Part shown: positions 9,278 through 17,506 of the stretch, one piece after another
How the letters are laid out: every line of letters starts with the position of its first letter
How positions within the stretch are numbered: the first letter of the stretch is position 1
NCBI GenBank assembly: GCA_013140605.1
Contig: JABFSL010000097.1
Span: forward strand, 1-55,493
Direction of reading: 5' to 3'
Source: Anaerolineales bacterium
GTDB lineage: Bacteria > Chloroflexota > Anaerolineae > Anaerolineales > Villigracilaceae
DNA: 55,493 nt
Translations under genes and position numbers: made by a program
The notes under the pieces: model-generated
Databases searched by the model: none
Told to the model about the DNA's origin: nothing
Seen by the model: the letters and a program-made list of their open reading frames with translations, nothing else

Positions 9278-9306
9278 ATTCTACCTGAGGCATTTCGGAA
9301 TGTCAA
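9278..9306 (-). promoter_or_regulatory. Promoter of the tRNA-Ala / ilvE transcript
   Basis: On the minus strand, TTGACA (9301-9306) and TAGAAT (9278-9283) are separated by 17 bases, 18 bases upstream of tRNA-Ala(CGC). No comparable promoter was found between the tRNAs and the T-box, so this one may drive tRNAs, T-box and ilvE together. Confidence 0.7.
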
Positions 9307-9328
9307 TGAAGAATATCAAAATATCATC

Positions 9329-9374
9329 AATAAATTACAGGTGAAAGGGAGGAGACCTTCACCTGTAATTTATT
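9329..9374 (-). terminator. Long perfect hairpin after the small exported-protein gene
   Basis: A 17-bp perfect inverted repeat (AATAAATTACAGGTGAA and its complement) around a 12-base loop, 31 bases past the stop at 9406. A/T-rich outer arms give a modest U-tract. It probably ends transcription of that gene. Confidence 0.65.
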
Positions 9375-9405
9375 CAACTCATTTCTTTTTAAATTACATC
9401 ATTAC

Positions 9406-9906
9406 TTATGGTGTGGCAGTTGGAGCAACCGTTGTACCAGACTGTGCATCAGGACGGCCGCCATGACCATGCGGTCCGCCGAAACCAAATCCGCCGGGAC
9501 CATCAAGGAAACCTTTATCGAGACCTTCCAACAGCAAGTCGGCTTTTTCCTGTGAGATCGTTCCATCGGCAACGCCAGCTTCGATGCGTGTGCGCATCTC
9601 ATCGGCATGGACAGCAATGATGGCATCCTTTACATCCTGAATATCCACTTTTGCGGTGGCGGCCAAATCTTCAAGTGTCTTGCCATCAGCGAGGGCGGTT
9701 GAAAGCTCGTCGACGGTTATGCCGAGGACTTTCGCAGCAGCTTCCAGTTCAGGTTGACCGAGACCGCGTCCGCCGCCATGACCATGACCGTCACCGAACT
9801 GCATGGTTGCGCTTCCCTGTGCATACACAGTTGTCGCGCGCACAGCGCCGAACACCATCGCAACGGCCAGCAACCCGCCGAGCACGATCAAAATTTTCTT
9901 TTTCAT
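9406..9906 (-). CDS. Small exported Gly/His-rich protein with DUF2680-like helical repeat
   Basis: 166 residues. An N-terminal signal peptide (MKKKILIVLGGLLAVAMVFG, likely cleaved after VYA) predicts export. Next comes a Gly/His-rich segment (GDGHGHGGGRG), then a helical segment LGITVDELSTALADGKTLED followed by LAATAKVDIQDVKDAI, of the kind found in small secreted DUF2680-like proteins, then a glycine-rich tail with GPHGHGG. The histidines could bind metal; this is inference. The function is unknown. Upstream is a short perfect hairpin (GGTTGGAG/CTCCAACC, 9935-9953). It diverges from glyA-gcvT. Confidence 0.75.
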   Translation of the reverse strand: MKKKILIVLGGLLAVAMVFGAVRATTVYAQGSATMQFGDGHGHGGGRGLGQPELEAAAKVLGITVDELSTALADGKTLEDLAATAKVDIQDVKDAIIAVHADEMRTRIEAGVADGTISQEKADLLLEGLDKGFLDGPGGFGFGGPHGHGGRPDAQSGTTVAPTATP

Positions 9907-10036
9907 AGTTTTTATACCTCTTTATAGTTATTTGGTTGGAGCGCCTCCAACCTTCCGCAATGATAGTTGGGGCATGTAATCAGGATGTGACCAGCTTATA
10001 TAGAAATTGTGTGGATGGATATATGCAATTTCTCAC

Positions 10037-10065
10037 TTGACCTTCCCCCCTTCCCGTTCTACAAT
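10037..10065 (+). promoter_or_regulatory. Promoter of the glyA-gcvT fusion
   Basis: TTGACC (10037-10042) and TACAAT (10060-10065) with a 17-base spacer. The start site would be near 10072, leaving a leader of about 135 bases that contains the palindromic repeat at 10091-10180. Confidence 0.6.
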
Positions 10066-10090
10066 TCGATTGGTCTGACAAATCAACGTG

Positions 10091-10180
10091 AGGGTGCGTC
10101 GCACCTGACTCGATGAGATAATTCAACCGTAAGCAGCACCTGCTTAAGAAGCATTGTCCACCCGTGAGGTGCGACGCACT
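10091..10180. repeat. Palindromic repeat with GGTGCGTCGCACCTGA end, copy 1
   Basis: The left end AGGGTGCGTCGCACCTGA and the right end GAGGTGCGACGCACT are inverted, with an unrelated middle. A second copy with the same ends but a different middle lies at 27070-27161. This copy sits in the predicted 5' leader of glyA-gcvT and would fold into a long hairpin in the mRNA. Confidence 0.75.
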
Positions 10181-10207
10181 ACCATATCCAAATAGGAGAC
10201 TTAACTC

Positions 10208-13200
10208 ATGTCCGATTTTTTATTTCGTGGCGATCTTGCCAAGCTTGACCCTGACGTTTTCGATCTGACTCAACTGGAAGCTGAGAGGCAGGCCAGGAAG
10301 TTGATCCTGATCCCAAGCGAATCCACTGCGCCGATGGCGACCCGTGAGGCTTTGGCTTCGGCGTTCCAAAATATTTATGCAGAAGGCTACCCCGACGAAG
10401 AGTCGCGTTGGATGACCGAGGAAGAAATTCTCGATTATCCCGCGCGACTTGCTCATTATCGCCGCAACGGTGACCCGCGCTACTACAAGGGCGTGGAGTA
10501 CGCGGACGCTGTCGAAGCCCTCGCCCGCCGACGCGCGGCAGAAGCATTCGCCGCAAATGGAATCACAGCCGATCAGATCTTCGTCAACGTGCAGGCGCTT
10601 TCGGGCGCTCCCGCCAACAACGCAGTCTATCAAGCCTTGTTGAATCTCGGCGAAACCGTGATGGGACTTAACCTCCTGCACGGCGGACATCTCTCACACG
10701 GGTCATCTGTCAACAGAAGCGGCAAGTGGTTCAAGGCCGTGCATTACACCATCGATGCGAATGAGAAACTTGATTATGACGCGATCCGCGCGTTGGCATT
10801 GGAGAACAAACCCAAGCTGTTGATCGCAGGCTATTCTTCCTACTCATGGGTTCCCGATTGGAAGAAGTTCCGTGAGATCGCGGATGAAGTCGGCGCGTAT
10901 TTCCTTGCCGACATTTCCCACATTGGCGGACTTGTAGCGGCGGGCGTTGTGCCTTCGCCACTTGGTCATGCGCATGTGATCATGTCTACGACTCACAAGT
11001 CGCTTGACGGCCCACGCGGAGCAGTCTTGATGACCACCGATGCGGCAATTGCCAAGAAAATCGACAAGGCCGTCTTCCCCGGTGAGCAGGGCGGACCGCA
11101 TGTCAACGTGTTCGCTGGTTTGGCGTTGACCTTCAAACTCGCGCAGACAGTGCAATTCAAGAAACTGCAAGCACAGACGATCAAGAACGCGGCGGCGATG
11201 GTTGACCAATTCACCAAGCGCGGACTGCGCGTGCCGTTCGGCGGAACCAATACCCATATGCTGAATGTGGACTGCACAACTGTCGTCGGTGAGGATGGAA
11301 CGAAATTAAGCGGCGATCAGGCCGCGCGCATTTTGGATATTGTCGGTGTGGTGGTTAATCGCAACACCATCCCCGGTGACAAGAATTCGGCAGACCCAAG
11401 CGGCATCCGCCTCGGTACGCCATGGATTACTCAGCGTGGATTCAATGAAAAGCAATCGCGTCAATTGGCGGATATCATCGCGGATGTGCTTCTTGCGTGT
11501 GCGCCTCACAGTGTAGATACCGTCAAGAAAGGCAAACAGCGCCGCGCCAAACTTGACTTCAATGTGTTGAACGCTGCGCGTTTGAAGGTTAGAAAGTTGG
11601 CTGAGTCTGCGGGCATTGATTTCAAATATAAGAAGAGCGGGTATCCGCATTTCTATTACATTGATGATAAACCCCTCCTAGCCTCCCCTAAAGGGGAGGG
11701 ACAAAATGCAGCGTATGAATTAAGCGGACAGCGCATTCGTCAGGTTTTGGATTTCGCGGTGTCTTCTGATCTTTCGGCGTTAAAGAAGGGCAAGACCCAA
11801 GTCACATCCATTGCGACTCCTAAAGGCGTTATCAAAGGCTTGTTGAAGAATGTGGATAACAGCACTTATCAACTGCAAGTGCCTGTCAAGAATGCGTCTG
11901 CTGTGGCGACATGGCTGCGTGACCTTTCGGATGGATACACATCCTTCCATGTGGATGGTACAAAAGATTTCAGCGCGAAGCGAATGCCTGGTGCATTTGT
12001 GGTCAACGAGGTTGTAGGGGCACGTCGCGACGTGCCCCTACGGGCCACGGTTCCCCCGCTCAAAGGTGGAGTCAAGCCCTGGTTTGTTGGAGTCAACCCA
12101 CAGTTAAAGGGTGAGGCGCTGCCGCCATTCGAGTGGAATGAGGCTGAAGGCGAGTTAAAGAAAACAGCGTTGAATCAAGTCCATCGAGATCTGGGCGGCA
12201 GAATGGTTCCCTTCGCTGGTTGGGAAATGCCTGTGCAGTACACGGGGATTTTTGAGGAGCACCTTGCCACACGCAATGCGGCGGGGCTGTTCGATGTTTC
12301 GCACATGGGCGTGTACGATGTGCGCGGCGCGGATGCGGCTTCGTTCCTCGATACGGTCTGCGGCAATGACTGCGGCGGGCTGCAACCTGGCGAGTCTTTG
12401 TATTCGCACTTCCTGACCCCCGCTGCGGACGTGATCGATGACACGCTCATCTATCGCCGCGGCTGGGACAATTATCTCGTGGTCGTGAACGCGTCGAACG
12501 ATGACAAGGATCGCACATGGCTCGAAAGCGTGCGCGATGGCAAAGTGAAAATTGACAACGGCCGACCGTGGGCGCGGACGTACGGCTATGAAGCGAACAT
12601 CCGCAACCTGCGTGACCCGAAAGCTGGTTCTGAAATGCGGGTGGATATTGCGCTGCAAGGGCCGAAGAGCCGCGACACGCTGCTGGCGATGGGCGTGGAC
12701 GATGCGACCCGCGCGCGCATTATGAAGTTGAAGAGAACTGAACTTTGCGATGCCGTGGTTGGTGGATTCGATCTGATCGTCTCGCGCACGGGCTACACAG
12801 GCGAGAAGATGGCCTTTGAATTATTCGTCCACCCCGAACGCGCCGAGGACTTCTGGCTGGCGGTGATGAAAGCTGGTGAGCAGTTCGGCGTGAAAGCCAT
12901 CGGCTTGGGCGCACGTGACTCACTGCGCACCGAAGCAGGCCTGCCGTTGTACGGTCACGAAATGGGACTCGGCTCTGGAAAATTTGACGGCCGCGACCTC
13001 GGCGTTGCTGAAGGCGGATTCGGTTCGTACGTCAAACCGTACAAGCCGTGGTTCATTGGGCGCGATGCTTATGTTGCAAGAGAGAAAGAACGCAAGGGCG
13101 GTGTCATCCGCTTCACCTTCGATGACCAGCGCGTCCGCATGGCGCACAACGGCGACCCCGTGGTGAACGCGAACGGCGAACGCATTGGCTTCGTCACCTC

Positions 13201-13354
13201 TTGCGCCATCGACGGTCAACGCTTCATTACAGGTCAGGCGTATTTGAATTTTGAGTATACAAAAGAAGGTACACCGATTCTTATCCATCAAGGCGGTGTG
13301 ATGGATCGTCCCGCCACGGCGGCGAAGGTGGTGAGCAGGTTCGCGAAGTTGTAG
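10208..13354 (+). CDS. Fusion of serine hydroxymethyltransferase (GlyA) and glycine-cleavage T protein (GcvT)
   Basis: 1,048 residues joining two folate enzymes. Residues 1 to about 455 are a SHMT (serine + THF to glycine + methylene-THF) with PLP lysine K264 in STTHKSLDGPRG. About 456-649 is an extension and linker. From about 650 (KTALNQVHRDLGGRMVPFAGWEMP) to 1048 is a full-length aminomethyltransferase (T protein), which makes methylene-THF from glycine. The fusion would couple both glycine/C1 reactions. Two palindromic-repeat sequences lie in frame: residues about 488-499 (from a CTCCCCTAAAGGGGAG palindrome) and 602-612 (from a perfect 28-bp palindrome, 12014-12041), both in the linker part. 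The start has AGGAG at 10191-10195. The 3' end is duplicated at 13818-13859. Confidence 0.93.
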   Translation: MSDFLFRGDLAKLDPDVFDLTQLEAERQARKLILIPSESTAPMATREALASAFQNIYAEGYPDEESRWMTEEEILDYPARLAHYRRNGDPRYYKGVEYADAVEALARRRAAEAFAANGITADQIFVNVQALSGAPANNAVYQALLNLGETVMGLNLLHGGHLSHGSSVNRSGKWFKAVHYTIDANEKLDYDAIRALALENKPKLLIAGYSSYSWVPDWKKFREIADEVGAYFLADISHIGGLVAAGVVPSPLGHAHVIMSTTHKSLDGPRGAVLMTTDAAIAKKIDKAVFPGEQGGPHVNVFAGLALTFKLAQTVQFKKLQAQTIKNAAAMVDQFTKRGLRVPFGGTNTHMLNVDCTTVVGEDGTKLSGDQAARILDIVGVVVNRNTIPGDKNSADPSGIRLGTPWITQRGFNEKQSRQLADIIADVLLACAPHSVDTVKKGKQRRAKLDFNVLNAARLKVRKLAESAGIDFKYKKSGYPHFYYIDDKPLLASPKGEGQNAAYELSGQRIRQVLDFAVSSDLSALKKGKTQVTSIATPKGVIKGLLKNVDNSTYQLQVPVKNASAVATWLRDLSDGYTSFHVDGTKDFSAKRMPGAFVVNEVVGARRDVPLRATVPPLKGGVKPWFVGVNPQLKGEALPPFEWNEAEGELKKTALNQVHRDLGGRMVPFAGWEMPVQYTGIFEEHLATRNAAGLFDVSHMGVYDVRGADAASFLDTVCGNDCGGLQPGESLYSHFLTPAADVIDDTLIYRRGWDNYLVVVNASNDDKDRTWLESVRDGKVKIDNGRPWARTYGYEANIRNLRDPKAGSEMRVDIALQGPKSRDTLLAMGVDDATRARIMKLKRTELCDAVVGGFDLIVSRTGYTGEKMAFELFVHPERAEDFWLAVMKAGEQFGVKAIGLGARDSLRTEAGLPLYGHEMGLGSGKFDGRDLGVAEGGFGSYVKPYKPWFIGRDAYVAREKERKGGVIRFTFDDQRVRMAHNGDPVVNANGERIGFVTSCAIDGQRFITGQAYLNFEYTKEGTPILIHQGGVMDRPATAAKVVSRFAKL
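12014..12041. repeat. Perfect 28-bp palindrome inside the glyA-gcvT coding sequence
   Basis: The half site GTAGGGGCACGTCG is followed directly by its exact reverse complement. It encodes VGARRDVPLR in frame, in the linker between the SHMT and GcvT parts, where an insertion can be tolerated. Confidence 0.9.
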
Positions 13355-13461
13355 TCAACGGATATTGAAGCGGACACCTGCACTGCAACGAACGCAGTGC
13401 GGTGCAGTGTTCACGGATTTAACGGATGGGATGGCGAAGGAGGGTCGCTGTCCCTTTTGTT

Positions 13462-13491
13462 TTGAGTGGTAGTGGAAAGTGGCTGTATAAT
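13462..13491 (+). promoter_or_regulatory. Promoter of the coiled-coil ORF
   Basis: TTGAGT (13462-13467), an 18-base spacer and a consensus TATAAT (13486-13491), about 73 bases upstream of the ATG at 13564. It shows that the insert between the two gcvT 3' ends carries its own transcription unit. Confidence 0.6.
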
Positions 13492-13563
13492 CCAATCTGT
13501 GAGTGGGAAACAAGGTTCTGTAAAATAAAAACTGGGAGACCAGTATTCAAGAAGGAAAATCTG

Positions 13564-13809
13564 ATGACACAAAAAGAACAAGAACAATTGGATCAGGAGC
13601 AAAAGCGGAACCAACGCCAACAGGAACGTCTGCAATTGGAGAAACAGCAGGTAGAGAATCAAAAGCTGCGCCAGCAGGAACGGCTGCAACTGGAAAAGCA
13701 GCAGCAACAGAATCAAATACTGCGTCGACAGGAGCAACTGCAATTGGAGCAGGAGCAGGCAGAAAAACGAAGACTGCGGCAGCAGGAAGAGCAACAGAAG
13801 AAACAGTAA
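13564..13809 (+). CDS. Gln/Glu-rich coiled-coil protein of 18-residue repeats
   Basis: 81 residues from the ATG at 13564, which has AAGGA 8 bases upstream; the open frame reaches back to 13426, but that part overlaps the promoter. After a short MTQKEQEQLDQEQK start, the protein is four 18-residue units of the type RQQERLQLEKQQVENQKL, with Gln, Glu, Arg and Lys outside and Leu in heptad-like spacing, so a single long charged helix or coiled coil is expected. No catalytic motif or signal peptide is seen. The gene sits exactly between the real gcvT 3' end and a diverged copy of it, so it was probably inserted. The function is unknown. Confidence 0.7.
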   Translation: MTQKEQEQLDQEQKRNQRQQERLQLEKQQVENQKLRQQERLQLEKQQQQNQILRRQEQLQLEQEQAEKRRLRQQEEQQKKQ

Positions 13810-13817
13810 AGGCTGTG

Positions 13818-13859
13818 GCCACGGCGGCGAAGGTGGCGTCAAGATTCGCGAGGTTATAA
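13818..13859 (+). pseudogene. Diverged second copy of the gcvT 3' end
   Basis: Encodes ATAAKVASRFARL and a stop, against ATAAKVVSRFAKL at the true end of glyA-gcvT (13313-13354). The first 19 bases are identical; the remaining differences are mostly synonymous or conservative (AGC/TCA for Ser, AGG/AGA for Arg). It is a fragment with no start of its own, lying just before the STAND gene. Confidence 0.85.
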
Positions 13860-13918
13860 GAGCAAGTGAATAGTGAATGAGACGGCGGAGGGGATGCCGT
13901 CCTATGTATCGAGGAAAA

Positions 13919-14956
13919 ATGACAAAATCTTCTACTAACTTTATCCTAGGAAGCGCACCGTTACCGCCATCACTTGTTGTTGGTCGTGAAGATGATATAA
14001 AAGTCATCAAGGAAAGATTATTGTCGGGGAAAACTGACTCAACAAATTTACAGGTCTTAACAGCCATCCGAGGATGGCCTGGTGTAGGCAAGGGAACATT
14101 GGCGTCAGTTATCGCTTATGACCACGACATTATTAGTAAATATTCAGATGGAGTTTTGTGGATATCATTAGGACCTGAACCAAACGTCCTTTCTGACCTA
14201 GCAATGTGGGGAAAAGCATTGGGCACTGATGACTTGATTAAGGAAAAAACTGTTGAAGATGCTTCCAGACGGCTATCTGCTTTATTACGTTACAAGCGTA
14301 TGCTCTTAATCATAGACGACGTCTGGTCGGTGTCCGATGCTAATCCTTTTATAGTGGGTGGACCTAGATGTGCTACCTTAATAACAACACGTGCAAGTGC
14401 TGTTGCACAAGCGCTGGCTGGCACTACAGATAATGTATATCGTTTAAATGTTCTAACAGAAAGGGATAGTCTAGAGTTATTGAAAATTATAGCGCCCGCT
14501 GTAGTTAGTAATAGTTTGGGGGCCTGTAAAGAACTGATTAAGGAATTGGAAGGACTGCCATTAGCTTTACAGATCGCTGGTCACTTACTTAATGTAGAAG
14601 CAAATGATGGCTTAAATGCAATTGATTTACTTCAGCAATTACGTGACGGTAAGAATATTTTGGAATCTAGAGAATCAATAGATCAGCCTACACCTACTGT
14701 TGCGTTATTGTTCCAAAAGAGTTCTGATCGATTGGATGTGCAAACAAAGGAATGCTTTGCGTATTTGGGCGTTTTTGCCCCCAAACCATCTACATTTGAT
14801 TTAGCAGCAATGAAATCTGTTTGGCAAATCGATGACCCCAAGCCCATTGTTCGGACCTTGGTAGAGCGTGGATTACTTGAACCTATACCAGAGCTTGGAA
14901 GATATCAAATGCACTCACTTTTAGCAGCTCATGCAAGGTCATTGTTAGAAAATTAG
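13919..14956 (+). CDS. NB-ARC (STAND) NTPase, N-terminal part of a split TIR-STAND protein
   Basis: 345 residues. P-loop GWPGVGKGT at about 52-60, Walker B RMLLIIDDVW at about 130-139, RNBS-B-like LITTRASA, the GLPLAL motif, a winged-helix region and an MHD-like MHSLLAAHA near the end. These mark a STAND switch NTPase. The start at 13919 (MTKSSTN) has GAGG just upstream; an ATG at 13877 would add 14 Arg-rich residues. The frame ends at 14954-14956, just as the TPR part begins in another frame; removing one A from the A4 run at 14949-14952 would join the two into one protein of about 1,010 residues. The region is visibly more A+T-rich than its neighbours, suggesting transfer. Confidence 0.85.
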   Translation: MTKSSTNFILGSAPLPPSLVVGREDDIKVIKERLLSGKTDSTNLQVLTAIRGWPGVGKGTLASVIAYDHDIISKYSDGVLWISLGPEPNVLSDLAMWGKALGTDDLIKEKTVEDASRRLSALLRYKRMLLIIDDVWSVSDANPFIVGGPRCATLITTRASAVAQALAGTTDNVYRLNVLTERDSLELLKIIAPAVVSNSLGACKELIKELEGLPLALQIAGHLLNVEANDGLNAIDLLQQLRDGKNILESRESIDQPTPTVALLFQKSSDRLDVQTKECFAYLGVFAPKPSTFDLAAMKSVWQIDDPKPIVRTLVERGLLEPIPELGRYQMHSLLAAHARSLLEN

Positions 14957-14972
14957 CGATGGAGAGTTTTCT

Positions 14973-16952
14973 TTGGCACTAACCATACGAAAGGCTTATC
15001 TTCGGCATGCTGAATACTATTTAAATGTACTCCGTACTGCGGACAATCTCTATTTGCAAGGGAAAGAGCATGTTCGTTCAGGCCTAAATCTGTTCGATCT
15101 TGAAAAAGAGAATATAAAATTAGGTCAATCTTGGACTTCAGAACATTTTCAGGATGATCAAAAAATCACATGGATATGTGCGAACTATCCTATAGTTGGT
15201 AGTAATTTACTTGACTTGCGACTTCATCCTCAAGAATTAATCGGATGGCTTAATGTTGCAAGACTCGCGTCCCATCAGTTGAAGGATAAATTTACTGAAG
15301 GATTTATACTCAACAACCTCGGTGTTGCTTACGCAGCTTTGGGCGATGCCCACAAAGCTATCGAATTCTATGAACAGGCATTATTAATTATTAGCGAAAT
15401 TGGAGATCGCCATATTGAAGGAACTGTATTAGGTCATCTAGGGAATGCATACAATAACTTGGGCAATGCCCTCAAGGCCATTGAATATAATGAAAAATAT
15501 TTAGTTATTACTAGCGAGGTTGGTGATCGCCGCGGCGAGGGGGTTGCACTAGGTAATTTGGGGAATGCATATAATAATTTGGGCAATACCCTCAAGGCCA
15601 TTGAATACAATGAAAAATATCTGATTATTATGAGAGAGATTGGCGACCGCCGTGGAGAAGGTGCCGCATTAGGCAGTTTGGGGAATGTACACAATAATTT
15701 GGGCGATGCAAAGATGGCTATTGAATTCTTTGAACAAGCAATGATTATTGCTCGGGAAATCGGTGATCTTCGAAATGCAGGAAACTTACTCGGCAACTTG
15801 GGTTTTGCATACTCCGCATTAGGTGACAGTAATAAGGCCATTGAGTTTTATGAAGGAGCGATGATTATTGCTCGTGAAATCAATGACCGTCGAAATGAAG
15901 GAAACTTGCTTGGCAATTTAGGTTTTGCATACACTACACTAGGTGACGCTGACAAGGCTATTAAATTTTATGAACAAGCGCTGATTGTTGCGCGCGAAAT
16001 CGGCGACCGTCGAAACGAAGGAAACTTGCTCGGCAACTTGGGTATTGCCTATACTTCCTTGGGCCAAACAAACAAAGCGATAGAATTCTATGAAGCACGT
16101 ATTGAAATTGCCCGAGAGATAAATGATCTTCGCGGTGAAAGTATTGCTTATGGCAACTTAGGCGCCGCATACGGTAATTTAAAAAATAATCGAGTGGCAA
16201 TCCAATATCATGAGCAACAGCTAAGCATAGCCGACTCAATTGGCGACCTTCGTAATAAAAGTAATGCCTTAGAAAATTTGGCGGAGGATTACTATCTTTT
16301 AGGTGATAAACGTAAAGCTGGTGAGTTGTATGAAAATCAGTTGAATGTATTGCGTGGAAACAGTGATCAACATTCTATAAGCATTACGCTCGGTAAGCTT
16401 GGGGCAGTGTACGCTGCTTTAGGCGATGGCCAAAAAGCCATTATTTATTACCAAGAGGCATTGCAAATTGCCCAAGGAACTGATGCGGAATTTAGAAAAC
16501 CTCTTTTAATAGAACCTCTTCTGCTTCGTGTCTTTTTATGCCACTCATCTAGAGATAAATCCTTAGTTAGAGAGTTACATAATAAATTGGTTAACTATGG
16601 TATCGACGCTTGGCTAGATGAAAAGAAGCTGATACCAGGGCAAAAATGGGAAACTGAAATAGAAAAAGCGATAAAAAGCTCAGATGCGATTATTGTTTGT
16701 TTATCGTCCCAGTCAGTAATAAGCGAAGGATATATACACAAAGAAATCAAATATGCGCTTGATCGAGCAGATAATATGCCTGACAACGAAATTTTTATTA
16801 TTCCATGTCGATTGGATAGTTTCGATGACGAGAAAATGCCTCATAAATTAAGAAAAATCCAACGAGTTGATTTGTATTCAGCAAATGGCTTTGACAAAAT
16901 AATTCAATCGCTTCGTGTAAGAGCTAAGAATATAAATTTATTATTGAAATGA
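14973..16952 (+). CDS. TPR-array protein with C-terminal TIR domain (effector half of a STAND system)
   Basis: 659 residues from a TTG at 14973 that has GGAG at 14961. About 1-100 is a helical linker (RKAYLRHAEYYLNVLRTADN) usual after NB-ARC in TPR-STAND proteins; 100-500 holds about ten 40-residue TPRs of type GNLGNAYNNLGNALKAIEYN; 514-650 is a TIR domain starting RVFLCHSSRDKS. It has the WLDE motif and a putative catalytic Glu at 591 (YIHKEI), which aligns with the NADase glutamate of SARM1-type TIR domains. The likely model is sensing by TPR/NB-ARC followed by TIR NADase or signalling activity, as in antiphage TIR-STAND proteins. Upstream of the TTG the frame is open to 14949, consistent with a split gene. 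Confidence 0.85.
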   Translation: MALTIRKAYLRHAEYYLNVLRTADNLYLQGKEHVRSGLNLFDLEKENIKLGQSWTSEHFQDDQKITWICANYPIVGSNLLDLRLHPQELIGWLNVARLASHQLKDKFTEGFILNNLGVAYAALGDAHKAIEFYEQALLIISEIGDRHIEGTVLGHLGNAYNNLGNALKAIEYNEKYLVITSEVGDRRGEGVALGNLGNAYNNLGNTLKAIEYNEKYLIIMREIGDRRGEGAALGSLGNVHNNLGDAKMAIEFFEQAMIIAREIGDLRNAGNLLGNLGFAYSALGDSNKAIEFYEGAMIIAREINDRRNEGNLLGNLGFAYTTLGDADKAIKFYEQALIVAREIGDRRNEGNLLGNLGIAYTSLGQTNKAIEFYEARIEIAREINDLRGESIAYGNLGAAYGNLKNNRVAIQYHEQQLSIADSIGDLRNKSNALENLAEDYYLLGDKRKAGELYENQLNVLRGNSDQHSISITLGKLGAVYAALGDGQKAIIYYQEALQIAQGTDAEFRKPLLIEPLLLRVFLCHSSRDKSLVRELHNKLVNYGIDAWLDEKKLIPGQKWETEIEKAIKSSDAIIVCLSSQSVISEGYIHKEIKYALDRADNMPDNEIFIIPCRLDSFDDEKMPHKLRKIQRVDLYSANGFDKIIQSLRVRAKNINLLLK

Positions 16953-17040
16953 AACAATTTATCACAATAACATGTATTCAATAACATAAAGGATTAAACG
17001 TAGGAAACGTCATGATGAAGATTCACCCAGGTTGATAGGG

Positions 17041-17458
17041 TATGAGTGGACCTCACCCTGATTCAGAAGATTGATCGGCATGTTGGTTCGTCCCTTCGCG
17101 TAGCACCCTATGGGCTCCCAAGGTGAGAGGGGATTTTATTGGTTTCTTTTCTACATGATGGGGTTGTTGATTTTCCAAGCCAACGTTTCGTTTTAGGAGC
17201 AAATAGCCTCTCCCTATGGGGAGACGGGAGAGGGGTTTTGAGCTAGATGACTTGTCCCTTTGCGCAGCATGATAATCCTGCTGCTCTTGTGGGACCCTGT
17301 GGGCTCCTAAAGGAGAGGGCATTTTGTTTCTGGTCCGCGGGTCGGTGCGGGCTGAAGCCCTTCCTCAGTTCGTGGAAGTCGGCTGCACCGACTCAGCGCG
17401 GAGCGCTTCCATGTGCTGAGCCAGGGGTTTACCCCGAAGCGAAAGTAAGGATAAATCC
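17041..17458. repeat. Composite repeat, copy A (left of the toxin-antitoxin module)
   Basis: A mosaic of CCTCTCCC/GGGAGAGGGG palindromes and a segment reading CGGTGCGGGCTGAAGCCC, TTCCTCAGTTCGTGGAAGTC and GCGCTTCCATGT. Long parts recur in the same order and orientation at 18203-18505, including TTGTTGATTTTCC / TTGTTAACTTTCC followed by CAACGTTTCGTTT. The 550-base gap between the STAND gene and the toxin holds nothing else recognisable apart from the promoter at 17473-17500. Confidence 0.85.
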
Positions 17459-17472
17459 AAAAGGAGTTTCCC

Positions 17473-17500
17473 TTGACAGACGTATCAATTATGGTACACT
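17473..17500 (+). promoter_or_regulatory. Promoter of the HigBA-type module (leaderless layout)
   Basis: TTGACA (17473-17478), a 16-base spacer and TACACT (17495-17500). The toxin ATG is at 17507, six bases past the -10 box, so transcription should begin at or next to the start codon and no Shine-Dalgarno is present. Confidence 0.65.
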
Positions 17501-17506
17501 GTCCGC

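Noticed and set aside
9138-9344. Plus-strand ORF MLISDLRSSETAARKS...
   Set aside because: Runs across the antisense strand of tRNA-Ala(CGC); its apparent protein is a well-known artefact of tRNA genes.
12155-12658. 167-residue minus-strand ORF
   Set aside because: Shadow of the GcvT part of the fusion; no ribosome site or known domain.
13411-14091. 226-residue minus-strand ORF rich in Leu and Phe
   Set aside because: It is the antisense of the Q/E-rich coiled-coil gene (CAG/GAG codons read as CTG/CTC) and runs into the STAND gene; no ribosome site.
15310-16480. Regular 120-base tandem repeats, considered as a satellite or CRISPR-like array
   Set aside because: They are codons of TPR motifs with coding-type variation; no constant spacer structure.
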